Of a stretch of DNA of 64,000 bases, positions 48,736 to 60,401 are shown in pieces (positions within the stretch are counted from its first letter, which is position 1; each line of letters begins with the position of its first letter). The translations under genes were made by a program, and so were the position numbers. Where the stretch lies: the NCBI RefSeq assembly GCF_001522545.3, contig NC_031770.1, forward strand, positions 87,211,594 through 87,275,593, read 5' to 3'. Origin of the DNA: Parus major (lineage: Eukaryota; Chordata; Aves; Passeriformes; Paridae). Below the pieces are notes generated by a model. That model was not told where the DNA came from and searched no databases. It saw only the letters and a program-made list of their open reading frames with translations.

Positions 48736-51700
48736 ACAACTAGGGGATTTCCTTCAAAAATATCCCAATGCTTCAACCCAATAATACATAATAATTCTCT
48801 CAAATTCCCTTCCTGGACTTGGCTCAGAACCTTTTCCAAGGCAAAGGGGTTGCCATGTAATAGAACTTACTGAGACCCAACTTCAAAGTAGCATAAATAC
48901 TCTAGTTGTGCTGAAAGACAATTGAGACAGGAATGTGAACATCAAATGGTGTTGAACTATACTTAATTTTTTTCCAGTGAAGAAAATCAGGTAGCAATTA
49001 AGGAAGTCCAGAAGGGAGTTTTGATGAGAAGTAGACAAGTGAAATAGAAATGACCAAGAATTTCTGGACAGGGAAAACAGGAACAAAATAAGAAAGTCAA
49101 GAAATTGGCAGGTAAAGACTCCCAATGTATGAAATAAACCTTATGCAGCAAAGGGCTAACTCAAGATTAGGCAACTGAATGAAATCTGAGAATGGGAAAA
49201 GTAAAAGAGGTTGTGATTTAACACAAATATGAGGAAGTTTGCATGCTCTCTATCAGGATAACCTCCTTAACAACACAAAGTGATTGAATATTATAAAATT
49301 GTCTCACTGATTATAGATTAAATAGGAAACAGCAAGTGTCTGCATAGAAAAGTCTGCCCATTAGCAAAAATAAAGTCATAGTGCAGAAACCATCCATGTA
49401 GGGTGGCCTGAGGTAGCATCTGAGAGCATCAGAGGTATATAGCTCCCACCAGATACCTCCTCCATAGCATCCTGCAAGAACTCACAGAAGGCAGGGAGAA
49501 ATAAGAATCTTGCTGTGTAAAACCATGGAGAGGAGAGTAGGGTAGCCCATCCCTGGGATAGACAGGGGATGTGTTTCTGTGGAAAACCTATATGAAGTGT
49601 AAAGGTATGAGTGTACTTGCAGTATGAGGGAACCCCATGGTTTTGCACATCTGCTATGCTCCTCCTGTCTTTATATGCTTTTACTATGATGAACTGAAAG
49701 TTGTCAAAGAGTTGAATTGAAATTTTAAAGGCAAGTTCAGGGTTTGCATGCCCTACCTAAAGACACAGATTTACTGGGAAATTGAAGAACGTGAACTAAG
49801 ATATGTGTAGCTTCCTACTAGCACTGTAGAAGTGCATGACAATTCAGAGCAGCACTGTCCTGCTCAGATCCTATCATAACTATGCTCCTATGAATGAGGA
49901 AAATGAGTTCATCACCTTCAGCTCTTGCTCCTCTAAAGTCCAAACAATTCAAGTTCTCTCACCTTCAGAACAAGCACCAGTGAAGCCTGATGATAAAGTA
50001 TGTGCAAATTTTTAAGGATAAGAATCAGGTACTGCTGTTACTTCACCAATAATGTGAGATTAAGACTCCAGCCCACTAGAAAATATGCATTCCATACATT
50101 TAGGTTTGGTTACAGACACAGGTTACATGTAGTATTGAGACTGAATGTCTTCTATTATATGAGTATTTCTGTCTTAAGTGTGCCTATGTATCTAAACAAT
50201 GGTATTTTATTTTCTTCAGCTACCCTTCTACGAGTTCTCATTTGAATCAGAAACTGAAGCAGGCAACTTGATCTTTTGGCACTATCCCAATCGTTTCTTG
50301 TCAAACCACTATTTAAACACTATTACTTCACAAAGAGGCTTTCCACCGATAAGGAACTTGTGTTGTTATTGAGATAATCATCAATGCATTAGGACAGTAT
50401 GGATCAAAATTAATGGCTGTCATGTGGGCGACCACCAAGACAAAAATAATGCCACTTGTTGTGGTTACGTGTAGCATAAACCCATATCAAAAAGAAAAAA
50501 ATCGGGTTATAATTGTCAATGGTTTTTACACATTAAGAGCTGGGTATATATATGGAGAGAAATACTTTACCTGACACTTTGAACTATTGCACTTAAAGAA
50601 GTTAGGTGAAATTTAATCTACCTGTGGATACCAATACCGCAAACTGATTTTGCCATCCCATGCTGCCTTTACAGAATATGCTCTCTTCTTTAGAGAGCTC
50701 TTCATCTAACTTATTTTAGGTATCTCTTAGCATAAAAGATCTGAGACATATGCAAAATTCCTTTCACCAAGAAACCTGTATTTCTTCAGTTAAGTTTCTC
50801 CCCACTATTAATAAACCCCACCAAATTTCAGCCTGATTTTAAGAGCTGAATTCAACTTGTGAAGTATAAATGACTTTTTTTTTTTTTTCCCCAGTGGGAT
50901 TACACAAATACATACAAAAAGATAATGGTAATGTTCTTGGAACAACAGTATCTCTGGTTTGATAACTTTCCCAATACTGAGAGAGTGTTTACTTATTAAT
51001 GACACAGCAAAATCCCAGTAAATCTAAGATACTGTTTTGAGTACTATCACTCAGTAATTATTTAAATTTATGTTGCACATAAAAAAACAAACAAAAAAAA
51101 CAACAAAAGAAACACCAGTGTTATTAATGCTTCAATCAAGGACTCAGAAGCTTAAAAACAAAGTAAGGTCATCTATGAATCTTCAGTCTGGCCCTCTCAA
51201 ATACATTTGTTTAATTACAGAAGATGTTTTTCCCCTATCTCATTTCTAAGGATAAACAATGCTCTCACATAAATGAGCAGTGCTCTACTACTTTTCTTAC
51301 TGCCAAAGATCTTAAGTCTCACCATGGATTCATCCTCAATACCAAATTACACATTTTCTCATTATTTCTTCTGCAATAATGCAGATGAGTCTAATTACTT
51401 CAGAAATTATTGCTTATCTCAGAACAGCCCCACTAATGTAAGGACTGGAATGGATTTTTATACACTGAGAACTGAAGACACAGAGATTAGAAGTATTAAT
51501 TAGTTTTGACTACAGTCTGAAGTGGTTCAGGACTGTTCAGAAACAGAGTTCTACATAATTTCATAAATATAAGTACAGTATTTACAGACTTAAGTTGAAA
51601 CTGACCGCTCAGCACTTCTGAGAATCAGATTCAAGAAAACTACATTCAATTTTACACCTAACTTTATACCTAATAATCAGTAACAAAGTATCTTGTTTGA

Positions 51701-53310
51701 CTACCTGTCCTCCAAATTTTTAAGGGACCACATGACAGAACAAATACAGGGAATTCATCAGTTTTCTGCTGCACTAATTGCAAACTCTTGCCCCATTTCC
51801 TGTGAACATTTCTGCTACATGCCAAGGAATCCTGTAAATACAACCATCATTTATAAGCCATTAAGTCCACAGCCCAAACCAGTCTAGCAGGGGACAGCAA
51901 TGTATTACATTCCTCTTGAGAGGGCAGTTACACTCATTCTAAGCATCCAAATTTAAGTATTACATTAAAGCCTGTCTTCCATGCCAGGCTTTAGCCTTAA
52001 GATACAGCAATTCTGTTTAAGCATTTCTTCACTTGAGTTTGTAAATATGTGGATGTATATATCAATATATATACACACACATACACATTACATGGAATTT
52101 CATTCAACTTGTTTTATGAAGTTCCACCTGCTATTCTATCTTCACAATTTAAGTATTGTTGAAAACCACCAGATTTGTTACTAGAGAGGAAGATTTTCTG
52201 TTCCTTAGCCATGTCTAAACAGGGAAAGAGTTCAGAAGTTGATTTTTTGCTTCCAACAGACACACGCTCATGCAAATTTTTTCTTGTTTAATGAAATCAA
52301 CTGAAGTCAAGTTTCTAGAGTTCCATGAACCAAGCTTCCATCACTAACGTATTAGACCTCTTAACTGAAACACAACTTCCTTACCCATGATGAATTCTGT
52401 AAAGACAGAGCAGAATCTGATCTACGTACAGAAATTGCATTAATTTTAAGTAAAAAAATTCCAGGTATTTTACTTGTAGTTGTTTTACAGACTTCTCCTA
52501 ATTTAATGGGCAATCAAATCAGGATTTTTAAGTTGAATTGGGTACTAATCTCTGATAAACCAGCATTTACATCAATCAGCCCAGGATAATGAAGTTACAG
52601 AATTTATGAAGATTTTGTCTTTGTCATTGTTCCTATGATCTATTCCATCTTGACAACATTAATATCAGTGACTTTGGATGTCATTCCACAAGATCTCATT
52701 TCTTCAGTCAAATGAAACTGTATTCCATTAAACAGAATACCTTTTAAACCATTTCCAGCTTCCAAAGCAAAGATGATCCTACGTTTATTTTATTAAAGAT
52801 TTTGCTATATTATTTTAGGAATTTTTAAATCACAGTACTCTTTATAAATGAGGCTGTAACTTCTCCAAAGCAATCCTTCAGAAATCTCATTGACTGATAC
52901 TACAATCCCTCCTCCCTGTTTAGAAGAGATGTATTAGCCAAAGTTTCCCTCTACGCAGATATGAGCATCAATCACCTCAGCTGGCTACTAAGAGCATCTT
53001 CCAGTTCTCATCAGGAAATTTAGTCACAGCTCTGGAAACTCACATAACGGGTCTTTGTTAACACAATTTTTGGAACATCATTGTACATAGCTTCAGTCTT
53101 GACAATGAAGCACTCTATCATACTATTTTTACCTGAATTGGTGATGATTCAAGTGTTCTTGAATCTTTACTGATGCATACCCTTTCTGCTTTACCACAAA
53201 AACAGCTTCAAGAACAGCAAGTAAGTGACCTGTTTTAGTATGGGAGCAGCAAGTCACAAGTAAGCTACATGAAAAAATACTGTACTTTCTACCATTAATT
53301 TTTGTCCACA

Positions 53311-54790
53311 TTTATTTATGAGTAAAACAAACAGCAAACATTACAGCAAAGGGGACATTCAGGCCCAGATTTAAAAAAAAGAAAAGAAGAAAACAGATGC
53401 CTGACTAGATTCTGAATTTAGGCACCTAGAGATTGCTGACAAAGTACACAAAAGTAAGTGAAAGTGATGAGCATTTCAGCAAACTTCGTAAGTGCATTTC
53501 AGTATTTATTTAGATGTTTTAAGCTCTCGCACTAGATTTTACAAGCTGGTGAACACTGGCAAAAGTATTTCTCCCACAGAACTATAACCACACATTCCCA
53601 AGACAGTATAAATATATGGTTGAACTAACATTAATACACATCACCATTTTATCAATTACATAATAAAACAAATTATCAAGTATCCAAATATTAAGTTACG
53701 CAGCTTTAAAGGCATACAAAATATTACAGAGGTCTGCCCAAGTCATAGCAGAAACTCAAGGAGGAGAAACGAAAAGAAAAGAAAAAGATCACACTTTCAA
53801 CAAAGCAATAGTTGGTAAACAACTTTCAATAGGTACAGTAAAAGAAAACTACAAGTTTTTTCAGAAATTTTCTGATTAAGAATTTTTAGCTACAATAACA
53901 AAGCATTTCTACCTTTTAAAAAAATATTTACTAAAGTAAAGGGCATATTCTATACTTCCTGCACAAGACAAAGGCAACATTTTACTAGAAATATTAAATA
54001 GCCCCTCCCAACCTTTTCAGGCCCTCTGTTAAGTTGCACATGAAGTGCCAACATTAATTTTACTGTAAGGCTTTTTGTCTGGAGACATTAAAGACTTGTG
54101 TGCTTCTGTACAATTTAAAAGATCTTCTACATGAATAACCAGAGTAATGACTTGTAATATGGAAAGGTTCAGGTAACAGAAAAGTACAGATGCAGGGGTA
54201 AAAAGTTGCTGTAATTCATAGTATTAAAAAGACAGACTGTGCAAATCCTGACAATTCTAGTGCGATTGTGGGAGACAAAACATACAGTGAGCAGGCAAGA
54301 CTACTTTAGAGGCCATATTCTTCAATATTGAAATGACTGTAGAAAAAAAGATAGTAAGGTCCAGATAAGCTGGTAGTTCTCACATCATCAGAACTATGCT
54401 CATTTTAAGGAAAAACATGTAGCTGATATGCTGGGTATTTTGGCACCTAATCTCTCTACAGATTGATTTATTTTAGTACCCCAATTTTTAGTAGTTAAAA
54501 CTAGGTCAGTAAGACTCAATGGCATGATTAAAGGATATTTGATCTGATAATTAATGAACAAGGAGACAGCTCAGAAACAGGGTACAGCAAAAACATTTAC
54601 TGGGTCTCCAAATAGACATATTTAGCTAAACATACAAGTTGCATTTCTACTGAGCCTTTAGCCTAATAAATACTCCTAAGGAAGCTTCCTTTACTACTAA
54701 AAAATACCAGACTGATGTTCTTGGCATACAGTCTGCTTAATTCTAGTTTCCATCCTTTATTCCCAAAGAAGTACTATAGGCTGTTGAGCT
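53311..54790 (-). other. PTP4A1: PTP4A1 3'UTR (extent uncertain)
   Basis: Downstream of the PTP4A1 stop. AATAAA signals on the minus strand occur at 54472-54467, 53510-53505 and 53316-53311. PRL-1 mRNAs have long 3'UTRs, so a distal site is likely, but the sequence cannot choose. Confidence 0.35.
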
Positions 54791-54908
54791 TTACTGAATA
54801 CAACAATTATTTCGGTGACCATTGGAGTCTTTAAAGCGCAGACGCATCTTGGGGCGGTATTTCTCCAAGTACAGAAGTTGCTTGCTGTTAAAAGCTCCAC
54901 GCCGCTTC
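54791..54908 (-). CDS. PTP4A1: PTP4A1 coding exon 5 and stop
   Basis: [20 protein letters not shown], then [18 protein letters not shown] and TAA at 54793-54791. It supplies the polybasic segment and the CAAX box. Acceptor ccatccag. Confidence 0.97.
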
Positions 54909-57900
54909 CTGGATGGAAAAAAACAGATTTGAAATGGAACTTTAGTCTACTGCCCAGTGAAATAATATCACCAACTAGAGAAAAATATTTTTAGGTCACT
55001 TAAAAAAGCCACCTTCAAGTCAAGACAGTAACCAAAGTAGGGATAATTGCAAGTTAAGTGCCAGGAAAGAGGGTGGTAGCTTCCTTTCACAAATACATCA
55101 CTGGACCACATGCTCAAAGGGCTACATAGCATTTTGGACAGTGTTCTAGCCTATGGTAAGCACAAGACAGAGATTTTACATTAAGATCTTTAGAAGAAAC
55201 TTGAAAAGGAAGCTATAGAGCAGATGAAATATGGTCTTCTTAAGAGCTGAAGTTATTTATTCTCTTAAAATAATTATGAAGAATATGGTAATAATAAGAA
55301 AGTACATAAACATTTGAAGTCCCAATAATAAGATGCTGAACAGAAATTGAGCTTTGTTTTCTCAAACTGTATGCGAAATAAAATGTACATGTTAGCTGAC
55401 TGTTTTGAGTATGTACCTGGCTTCCTATTCCTCATTTTATATACAACCACTACAAGATCAATTTAATTCTTCAAAGGCCTGGCAATTATGCAAGAAGTAT
55501 TTTGTCATTGTTTATAATGGATGCAGCTTCTTTTAACTATAGCTGAAACCTGAGACATTAAAACACTGAGGCTAAAACTACTCATCCAACTAACATACAT
55601 TGATTAAAAAATTCAAGGAAATATTTGCCTTCAGTAGACCACCAAAAAAGACAAAGGTATTCTGCCTTTCATATGTAAATAAATAAAGAGAACTCTGCAA
55701 ATCTAACTGAAAGCTAGGGGCTTTGTTAATGGGTGTTCTGAGTTTTTCTTAAATCTCCCGAAGTAATTATGTACAGATTCTAGTTTCAACAGAAAAATGC
55801 CAATTCCACAGGTCCAAGTCCTACAACACTGACTGTCTGCTGTACAATTTCAGGTGTACTAAATTAAATACCTTACCAAAAAAAAAAAAAGCATCAAAGA
55901 CAAGAATAACATTCATCTCTTCAGTGCCCAAGGATGTATCAACATACTGAATCTTGGGAACAGCTACATGTTAGCATCACACTTACTGTCTTATGAACTG
56001 CACTGCATCTTCATACTTCATTCCACATTCTATCAGTGCAAGAGCAACTAAGACTGGAGCTCTGGTTCAGAAAAAAAAGTCAGTTTAGTTTGTGTCAAAG
56101 CATACTCAGAAAAACAATTTACTTTGTTTTTTGCATATATGATGTTTCTTCTCTGGGAAAGCAGAAAAGGCAGAAGGCATTTCTACATTCACTGAGACAT
56201 AATATCACCTGGTTTTAAAGTAGCCATTCTCATTAAATAGGGGTTTAAATTAACTCTGGTCAACCTTAGTTTCGTTCATCTGACTTTAGATGCAGGAGAG
56301 GACAACAGAAATAAAATGCAAGTGACCTTTAACCATTTGTTTCAAATCAATTGATTCTGAGGAAGAGTTGTATATGGGTTTTTATTCTCCAAAATGAATC
56401 ATCATTAGAAGCAGTCAAGATGCCAAAGCAGAAATCAGAAGAGGGGTTGAGTTCAGTAAGAACTGACAAATAATAGAAATAGTGTCACAAGTTGTGGGAA
56501 CAGATGCAATCCACAGACTGCTGCACTCCCCCCTAAGGATTTCCTCATTTGCCATGGTGTTCCTCCTCTGACAAAATCAATTTTCAGTTACAAAAGCTTG
56601 ACTTAAATCAAACTCAAATACATTAGCAATTTATGACTCAAAAAAAAAAAAAAAAAATACAAGACAAAACCTCACACCACACAGTAGCAGCAGACTTGCA
56701 CATATAGTAGTAACTTTAAGTGGTTTCGTATGTCCAGGGATTTAAAAGAAAACTTACAGGATAGAAAGCTAGGACCGTCTTTTCAACTCATTAACTGCCC
56801 TGTTTTGAGGAAAAACCAACCAGTATCATTCTAAGCAGCAGAAGAGGACTTGTTTTGGTAACATTCATCACTACAATGAACTTTGTTATGTGTGAAGCCA
56901 TAATGCAATGGATAAGCCAGGCTTATGGACAACAAGGCCAAGAAACCTCCATTTTATATTGGACATGCTGAAATCCATGGCTAGAATATAGAAACTCCTT
57001 TTTGAACAGATCTAGTTCCCAGGTAGACTAGAACAGCAAAAAAACCATTTTCTCACAACTGTTGGAACTCTATTCAAGATCATAGCAGCAGACAGAAGGA
57101 ACAGGGCTAAGAGAAGAGTATTTAGTATTATGCCTAAAAATTTTTGTGTCACTTAGAAATGAGACAGATAGCTTTGGAAAACACTTTTCATCCCCCAGAC
57201 AGGTGATGGATGAAAGCTGGTCTTCATGTGCCAGAACCACCCATTTGTTTGTGGTTAATAGTTACAATGCCCTTGGTTCAAGGAGACTGACAATACTGCT
57301 GAAACAGAGATGGAAAGAAAGCAGGCAAGTGCTAAAAACCCAAATCCATTAGGGAAAAACAGACAAAAAAATCTCAATGGAGCACTCATCAATATACTCA
57401 GTACAAGAATATACTTGTTAACTTAATTCTATAGACTTTGTAAGAGCTGTGACCAAAGCATCATCTCTTGACCTAAAGATCTTTAATAAATACATACAAT
57501 AGTTTCCTGCCACCTTAACTACTTTTAAGCCTAAGATCATTCCTGGATACATGACTCTTTTACATTTGCCTTAAGCTTCTGCACTAGATCTTAACAAGTC
57601 TGACCAGGAATGACTGTTCAACAAACCTTTAAAACTTCACCCACCTTCCAAGACCAGCAACACAGTGTACAGCAATACAACAACCAGGTTCTTCACGAAA
57701 TTTAACTTTAAGGAGGTTTAGCCAATCATCAACAATCTGGTTGGATGGTGGAGCACCATCATCAAAGGGCCAGTCCTAGAACACAAGATGACAAACACAA
57801 AGACAATTCTTGTAAGCTGTATACATAAGCAAAAAAAAAGGAGGAGACACAATGGATAAAGAGATGACAGCTGAGGAAACCACTCAAACCTACAATTTTC

Positions 57901-59956
57901 TAGTAGTCTAACTTTAGCAGTATTACAAATACACTCCTCTCTATCAGAGTTTTCATTGATCACATGACTTAGCTCAAAACTGCCCTGACAAGAACAGATG
58001 TCTCCACATCTTTTTCCTCCACCAGTTGCTAGAATACACTTAAAGTTAATAAGATGGTGTCAAATAATATTTTTGGGGGGAAGGAGGTAGAGGGAAATGC
58101 GTTGGTTTTGAAGTCTGTTTCTACACTACTTACCAAAACCTGAATGCCTTCTTTTTCCACCGGAGCAGTGTCATAAGTAGCTTCACACACTCTTACCACT
58201 GTGGTAACACCATATTTCTTAAGTTCCTAGAGAGTGAAAAAAAAAAAAACGAAAAAAAAAAAATGCTGAAAGAGTAAACTAACTTCACTTACCATTTAAT
58301 TTTTTCAATAAGCTAACTTAGTAATTAATTCCAAAATTTTCAGTAGCAAAACTCATGCAAATGCTTGCCATCCTGCAAAGACACAGAAAGCTGAAATGAC
58401 TGAAAAAGAACTAATTTCTTTTCAGCTGAAAGCTGGAAAGAAAACTTGTGTGCTAACATCAGATACTTTAGGCTTTTCTACAAATATAGTATGTGCAGAT
58501 TAAGTTTTGTTATGTTGGATCAGACTTTTTTCTTTTAAAATCAGATCCTGATAAATAATGATTAATCAAGTAGTCTATCAACAAAAGATCACTCATTTTA
58601 AAGGAACAGGAAGCTTCCTGGTTTGCAAAGCTACATACCTCACTACAAGTATTCTGAGCAAATTTCAAATCTTCCCCCCCCACTTAAAACAACAGGGTTG
58701 TTAGACCATTTACTCTTAAGAGTTACAAGCACAGGCCAATAAATTATTCCAGTTCCAGAGTTGTCGTGACTAGATTTAGCTTCCCATTTTGCTATTATCC
58801 TACATAAAAAAAAACCAAAAACCAAAAACAACAACAAAAAAACCAAACAAAAAAAACCAATCCCTCCTCATTCTCCCTGCAACAAATATTATTCACACTG
58901 CAACTGTCACGGTAACAACTGAAGCATAACCTAAGCACACCTGATCTACTTGTGAGAGTATAAAGGCAAGCAAGAGTTATCTTGATCTATTTCCTGTAAA
59001 TAATCCTGCACTGAACGCAGAATTGAGCCATAGTGCAGCCAAAATCTCACTAAGGAGGGACTTAGCAAACTTGGACCTCCCCACGAAAGTAGCTCTGCAA
59101 GGAACTTATTAGCATACACACACACACTTTATCCAACCATGCAACTCATAGTTCCAACATGGTTTAGATGATAAATTCAGTACTAGCAATATATTCCAAG
59201 CCACTGGCTTTAGTCGGTAGCATGTATCAAAGCACTTAAAAGTAGCTTCAGCAGCTCTGGGTGCAGAGTAAGCCTATTGCCACAAATTTCACTCAAGGAG
59301 ACGCTATGACACAGAGGATCCTCTTAAGCTACACTAAAACCATGATCTGCTAATAGTGAAAGAAGCTAGACGGTGAAAGTTATTGCAATCCTGTACTAGA
59401 TCCTAAGGTTCTGACCCACAATATGTATCACCATGCAGGAAGTACAATGAAATGTTACACCACTTCAGCCCATCTGAATGTGAGCCCTGACCACTAAGAG
59501 ATGTTTGTATTGTTCTACACATAACTCTGCTAGATAATTCCTGTTTTCAGACCTAAACAATGTACTTAATGTACCATGTAGTAGACAGTATAATTATTAC
59601 TTCTCTCTCAGAATTACATTTGTGTAGGCCTGAGTATATGTGATTTGTCTGCAGATTTGCAGATATCTGCAGATTTGTCTGCAGATCTTCAAAGCACAAC
59701 GCCAGTATTTGAAAAGAAAAATCAATATACAGTCTCAGTACCTCCTCATATAGCTTTTACAGCAGTTATCAGCTAGTAAAGGAAAAATAGCATGCTGTTC
59801 AGGGATTAAAAAATACACCAGTAAGAATTCTGTACCTCTGTAGGTTCTTACCTCTATAAATTTGTTTAAGGTTGCATTGGTTGGATTATGTGTGATCAGG
59901 AATCTCATGTTCTTGTAGGTGATTTCCACAGGAGCTGGGCGGTTCATTCGGGCCAT
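54791..59956 (-). CDS. PTP4A1: PTP4A1 (PRL-1) protein tyrosine phosphatase, complete spliced CDS
   Basis: Coding exons 59956-59852, 58226-58134, 57775-57645, 56061-55987 and 54908-54791 join in frame to 522 nt, 173 residues plus stop, the exact length of human PRL-1. It begins MARMNRPAP. The active site is HCVAGLGR (C104, R110) with general acid D72 in WPFDDG, and Ala follows the arginine as in all PRLs. C49 is the known partner that can form a disulfide with C104. A basic stretch ([12 protein letters not shown]) precedes the CCIQ C terminus, a CAAX box for farnesylation and membrane attachment. PRLs bind CNNM magnesium transporters and promote growth. MARMN, the IEELKK junction and the [10 protein letters not shown] tail separate it from PTP4A2. 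The start context is good (A at -3, G at +4). Confidence 0.97.
54909..55986 (-). other. PTP4A1: PTP4A1 intron 4
   Basis: 1078 AT-rich bases. No repeat family or gene recognised. Confidence 0.85.
55987..56061 (-). CDS. PTP4A1: PTP4A1 coding exon 4
   Basis: 75 nt, from Arg110 to the first two bases of Gln135: [20 protein letters not shown] then QFIR. Human PRL-1 has Gly where this has Cys in IECGMK; PRL-2 has Cys (from memory). Confidence 0.95.
56062..57644 (-). other. PTP4A1: PTP4A1 intron 3
   Basis: 1583 bases with an 18-base poly(A) run at 56640-56657 on the plus strand. No gene recognised. Confidence 0.85.
57645..57775 (-). CDS. PTP4A1: PTP4A1 coding exon 3 (catalytic)
   Basis: Residues 67-109 plus two bases of Arg110. 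It carries the [12 protein letters not shown] loop with D72 and the P-loop HCVAGLG with C104. The donor is aag|gtgggt. Confidence 0.97.
57776..58133 (-). other. PTP4A1: PTP4A1 intron 2
   Basis: 358 bases. A short G-rich run (about 58075-58095) is the only notable feature. Confidence 0.85.
58134..58226 (-). CDS. PTP4A1: PTP4A1 coding exon 2
   Basis: Residues 36-66, [20 protein letters not shown] then [11 protein letters not shown]. Carries C49, the regulatory disulfide cysteine. The acceptor is ctctctag and the donor gtaagt. Confidence 0.97.
58802..58862 (+). repeat. A/C-rich low-complexity tract
   Basis: Runs of A broken by CC and C. Reverse complement of the G/T-rich patches elsewhere in the window. 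Confidence 0.85.
59642..59686. repeat. Palindrome flanked by 15-bp direct repeats
   Basis: gatttgtctgcagat occurs at 59642-59656 and 59672-59686. Between them lies tgcagatatctgca (59658-59671), a perfect 14-bp palindrome centred on GATATC. Confidence 0.9.
59852..59956 (-). CDS. PTP4A1: PTP4A1 coding exon 1
   Basis: Residues 1-35, [20 protein letters not shown] then [15 protein letters not shown], phase 0. The donor is gag|gtaaga. A second in-frame Met lies at codon 4. Confidence 0.97.
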
Positions 59957-60401
59957 ATTGATTTAGTTAAACATGCAACAAGATTATGAAAGGATTAAAA
60001 AAAATTCTAATATAGAAGTGATGTAGAGAAACCGAAGTCTACGTCACTATACTCCACGTGAAATTCTCAGTGCTTGGAAGAATGAAGTTGGGAGCAATGG
60101 GAAATGAAATGAACCTCCTAACAAGAAGCAGCAATTCTTCAATCCAGTAATACTGAGGCAAAAGAAAGGCAGTGCACTGAGGTTTACCCCATCCAGGTCT
60201 GAATTCCGTTGTTAAATGCTCTGCCAATTTCAATTCAACACTTCTTATCCTGGTCAACCACTCTTAGGGGGGCTTCTTGGTGGAGTAGTAATGGATTTCT
60301 ACAGTTCACTTGTCTGCATAGAGGTCGTGCTGTGCCTGGCAGTAGTCTCCACTGCCCTTCAGAAACTCCATAAATGTGTGACCAAGAACACCACAGAACT
60401 G
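59957..60401 (-). other. PTP4A1: PTP4A1 5'UTR part of the first coding exon
   Basis: A strong acceptor (ccccccctctctttacag) ends at 60402 on the minus strand, and no other AG acceptor with a pyrimidine tract lies nearer the ATG. This gives a 445-nt leader. It holds a 21-codon uORF at 60371-60306 and three very short ones (60319-60299, 60192-60184, 59974-59963); the last stops 6 nt before the main ATG. Many upstream starts imply tight translational control. Confidence 0.7.
60306..60371 (-). CDS. Upstream ORF in the PTP4A1 leader (21 codons)
   Basis: ATG at 60371-60369, TGA at 60308-60306. The peptide starts MEFLKGSGDYCQ and ends HDLYADK. PRL-1 and PRL-2 mRNAs are reported to carry a conserved uORF that lowers PRL translation when magnesium is sufficient and allows more when it is low. 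I recall this report but could not align the peptide. Its place in the leader, its distance from the main start (about 350 nt) and its distinctive sequence fit. The start context is fair (T at -3, G at +4). Confidence 0.65.
   Translation of the reverse strand: MEFLKGSGDYCQAQHDLYADK

Larger units (their letters stand above)
44666..53310. other. Intergenic region between PTP4A1 and PHF3
   Basis: About 8.6 kb from the CpG island to the likely end of the PTP4A1 3'UTR. It contains an LTR-like segment (45455-45890), a 9-bp-arm hairpin (46622-46643) and an old CR1 copy (48281-48735). Nothing gene-like was recognised in the rest; open frames are short and lack known motifs. The limit with PTP4A1 is uncertain. 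Confidence 0.6.
58227..59851 (-). other. PTP4A1: PTP4A1 intron 1 (after first coding exon)
   Basis: 1625 bases. It holds two poly(A) runs at 58238-58262, an A/C-rich tract (58802-58862), a short CA run (about 59115-59127) and a symmetrical palindrome-plus-direct-repeat structure at 59642-59686. Confidence 0.85.

Noticed and set aside
54791..59956. PTP4A2 instead of PTP4A1
   Set aside because: The N-terminal MAR extension, KFIE junction and [10 protein letters not shown] tail fit PTP4A1; only one cysteine is PTP4A2-like, and PHF3 is the neighbour.
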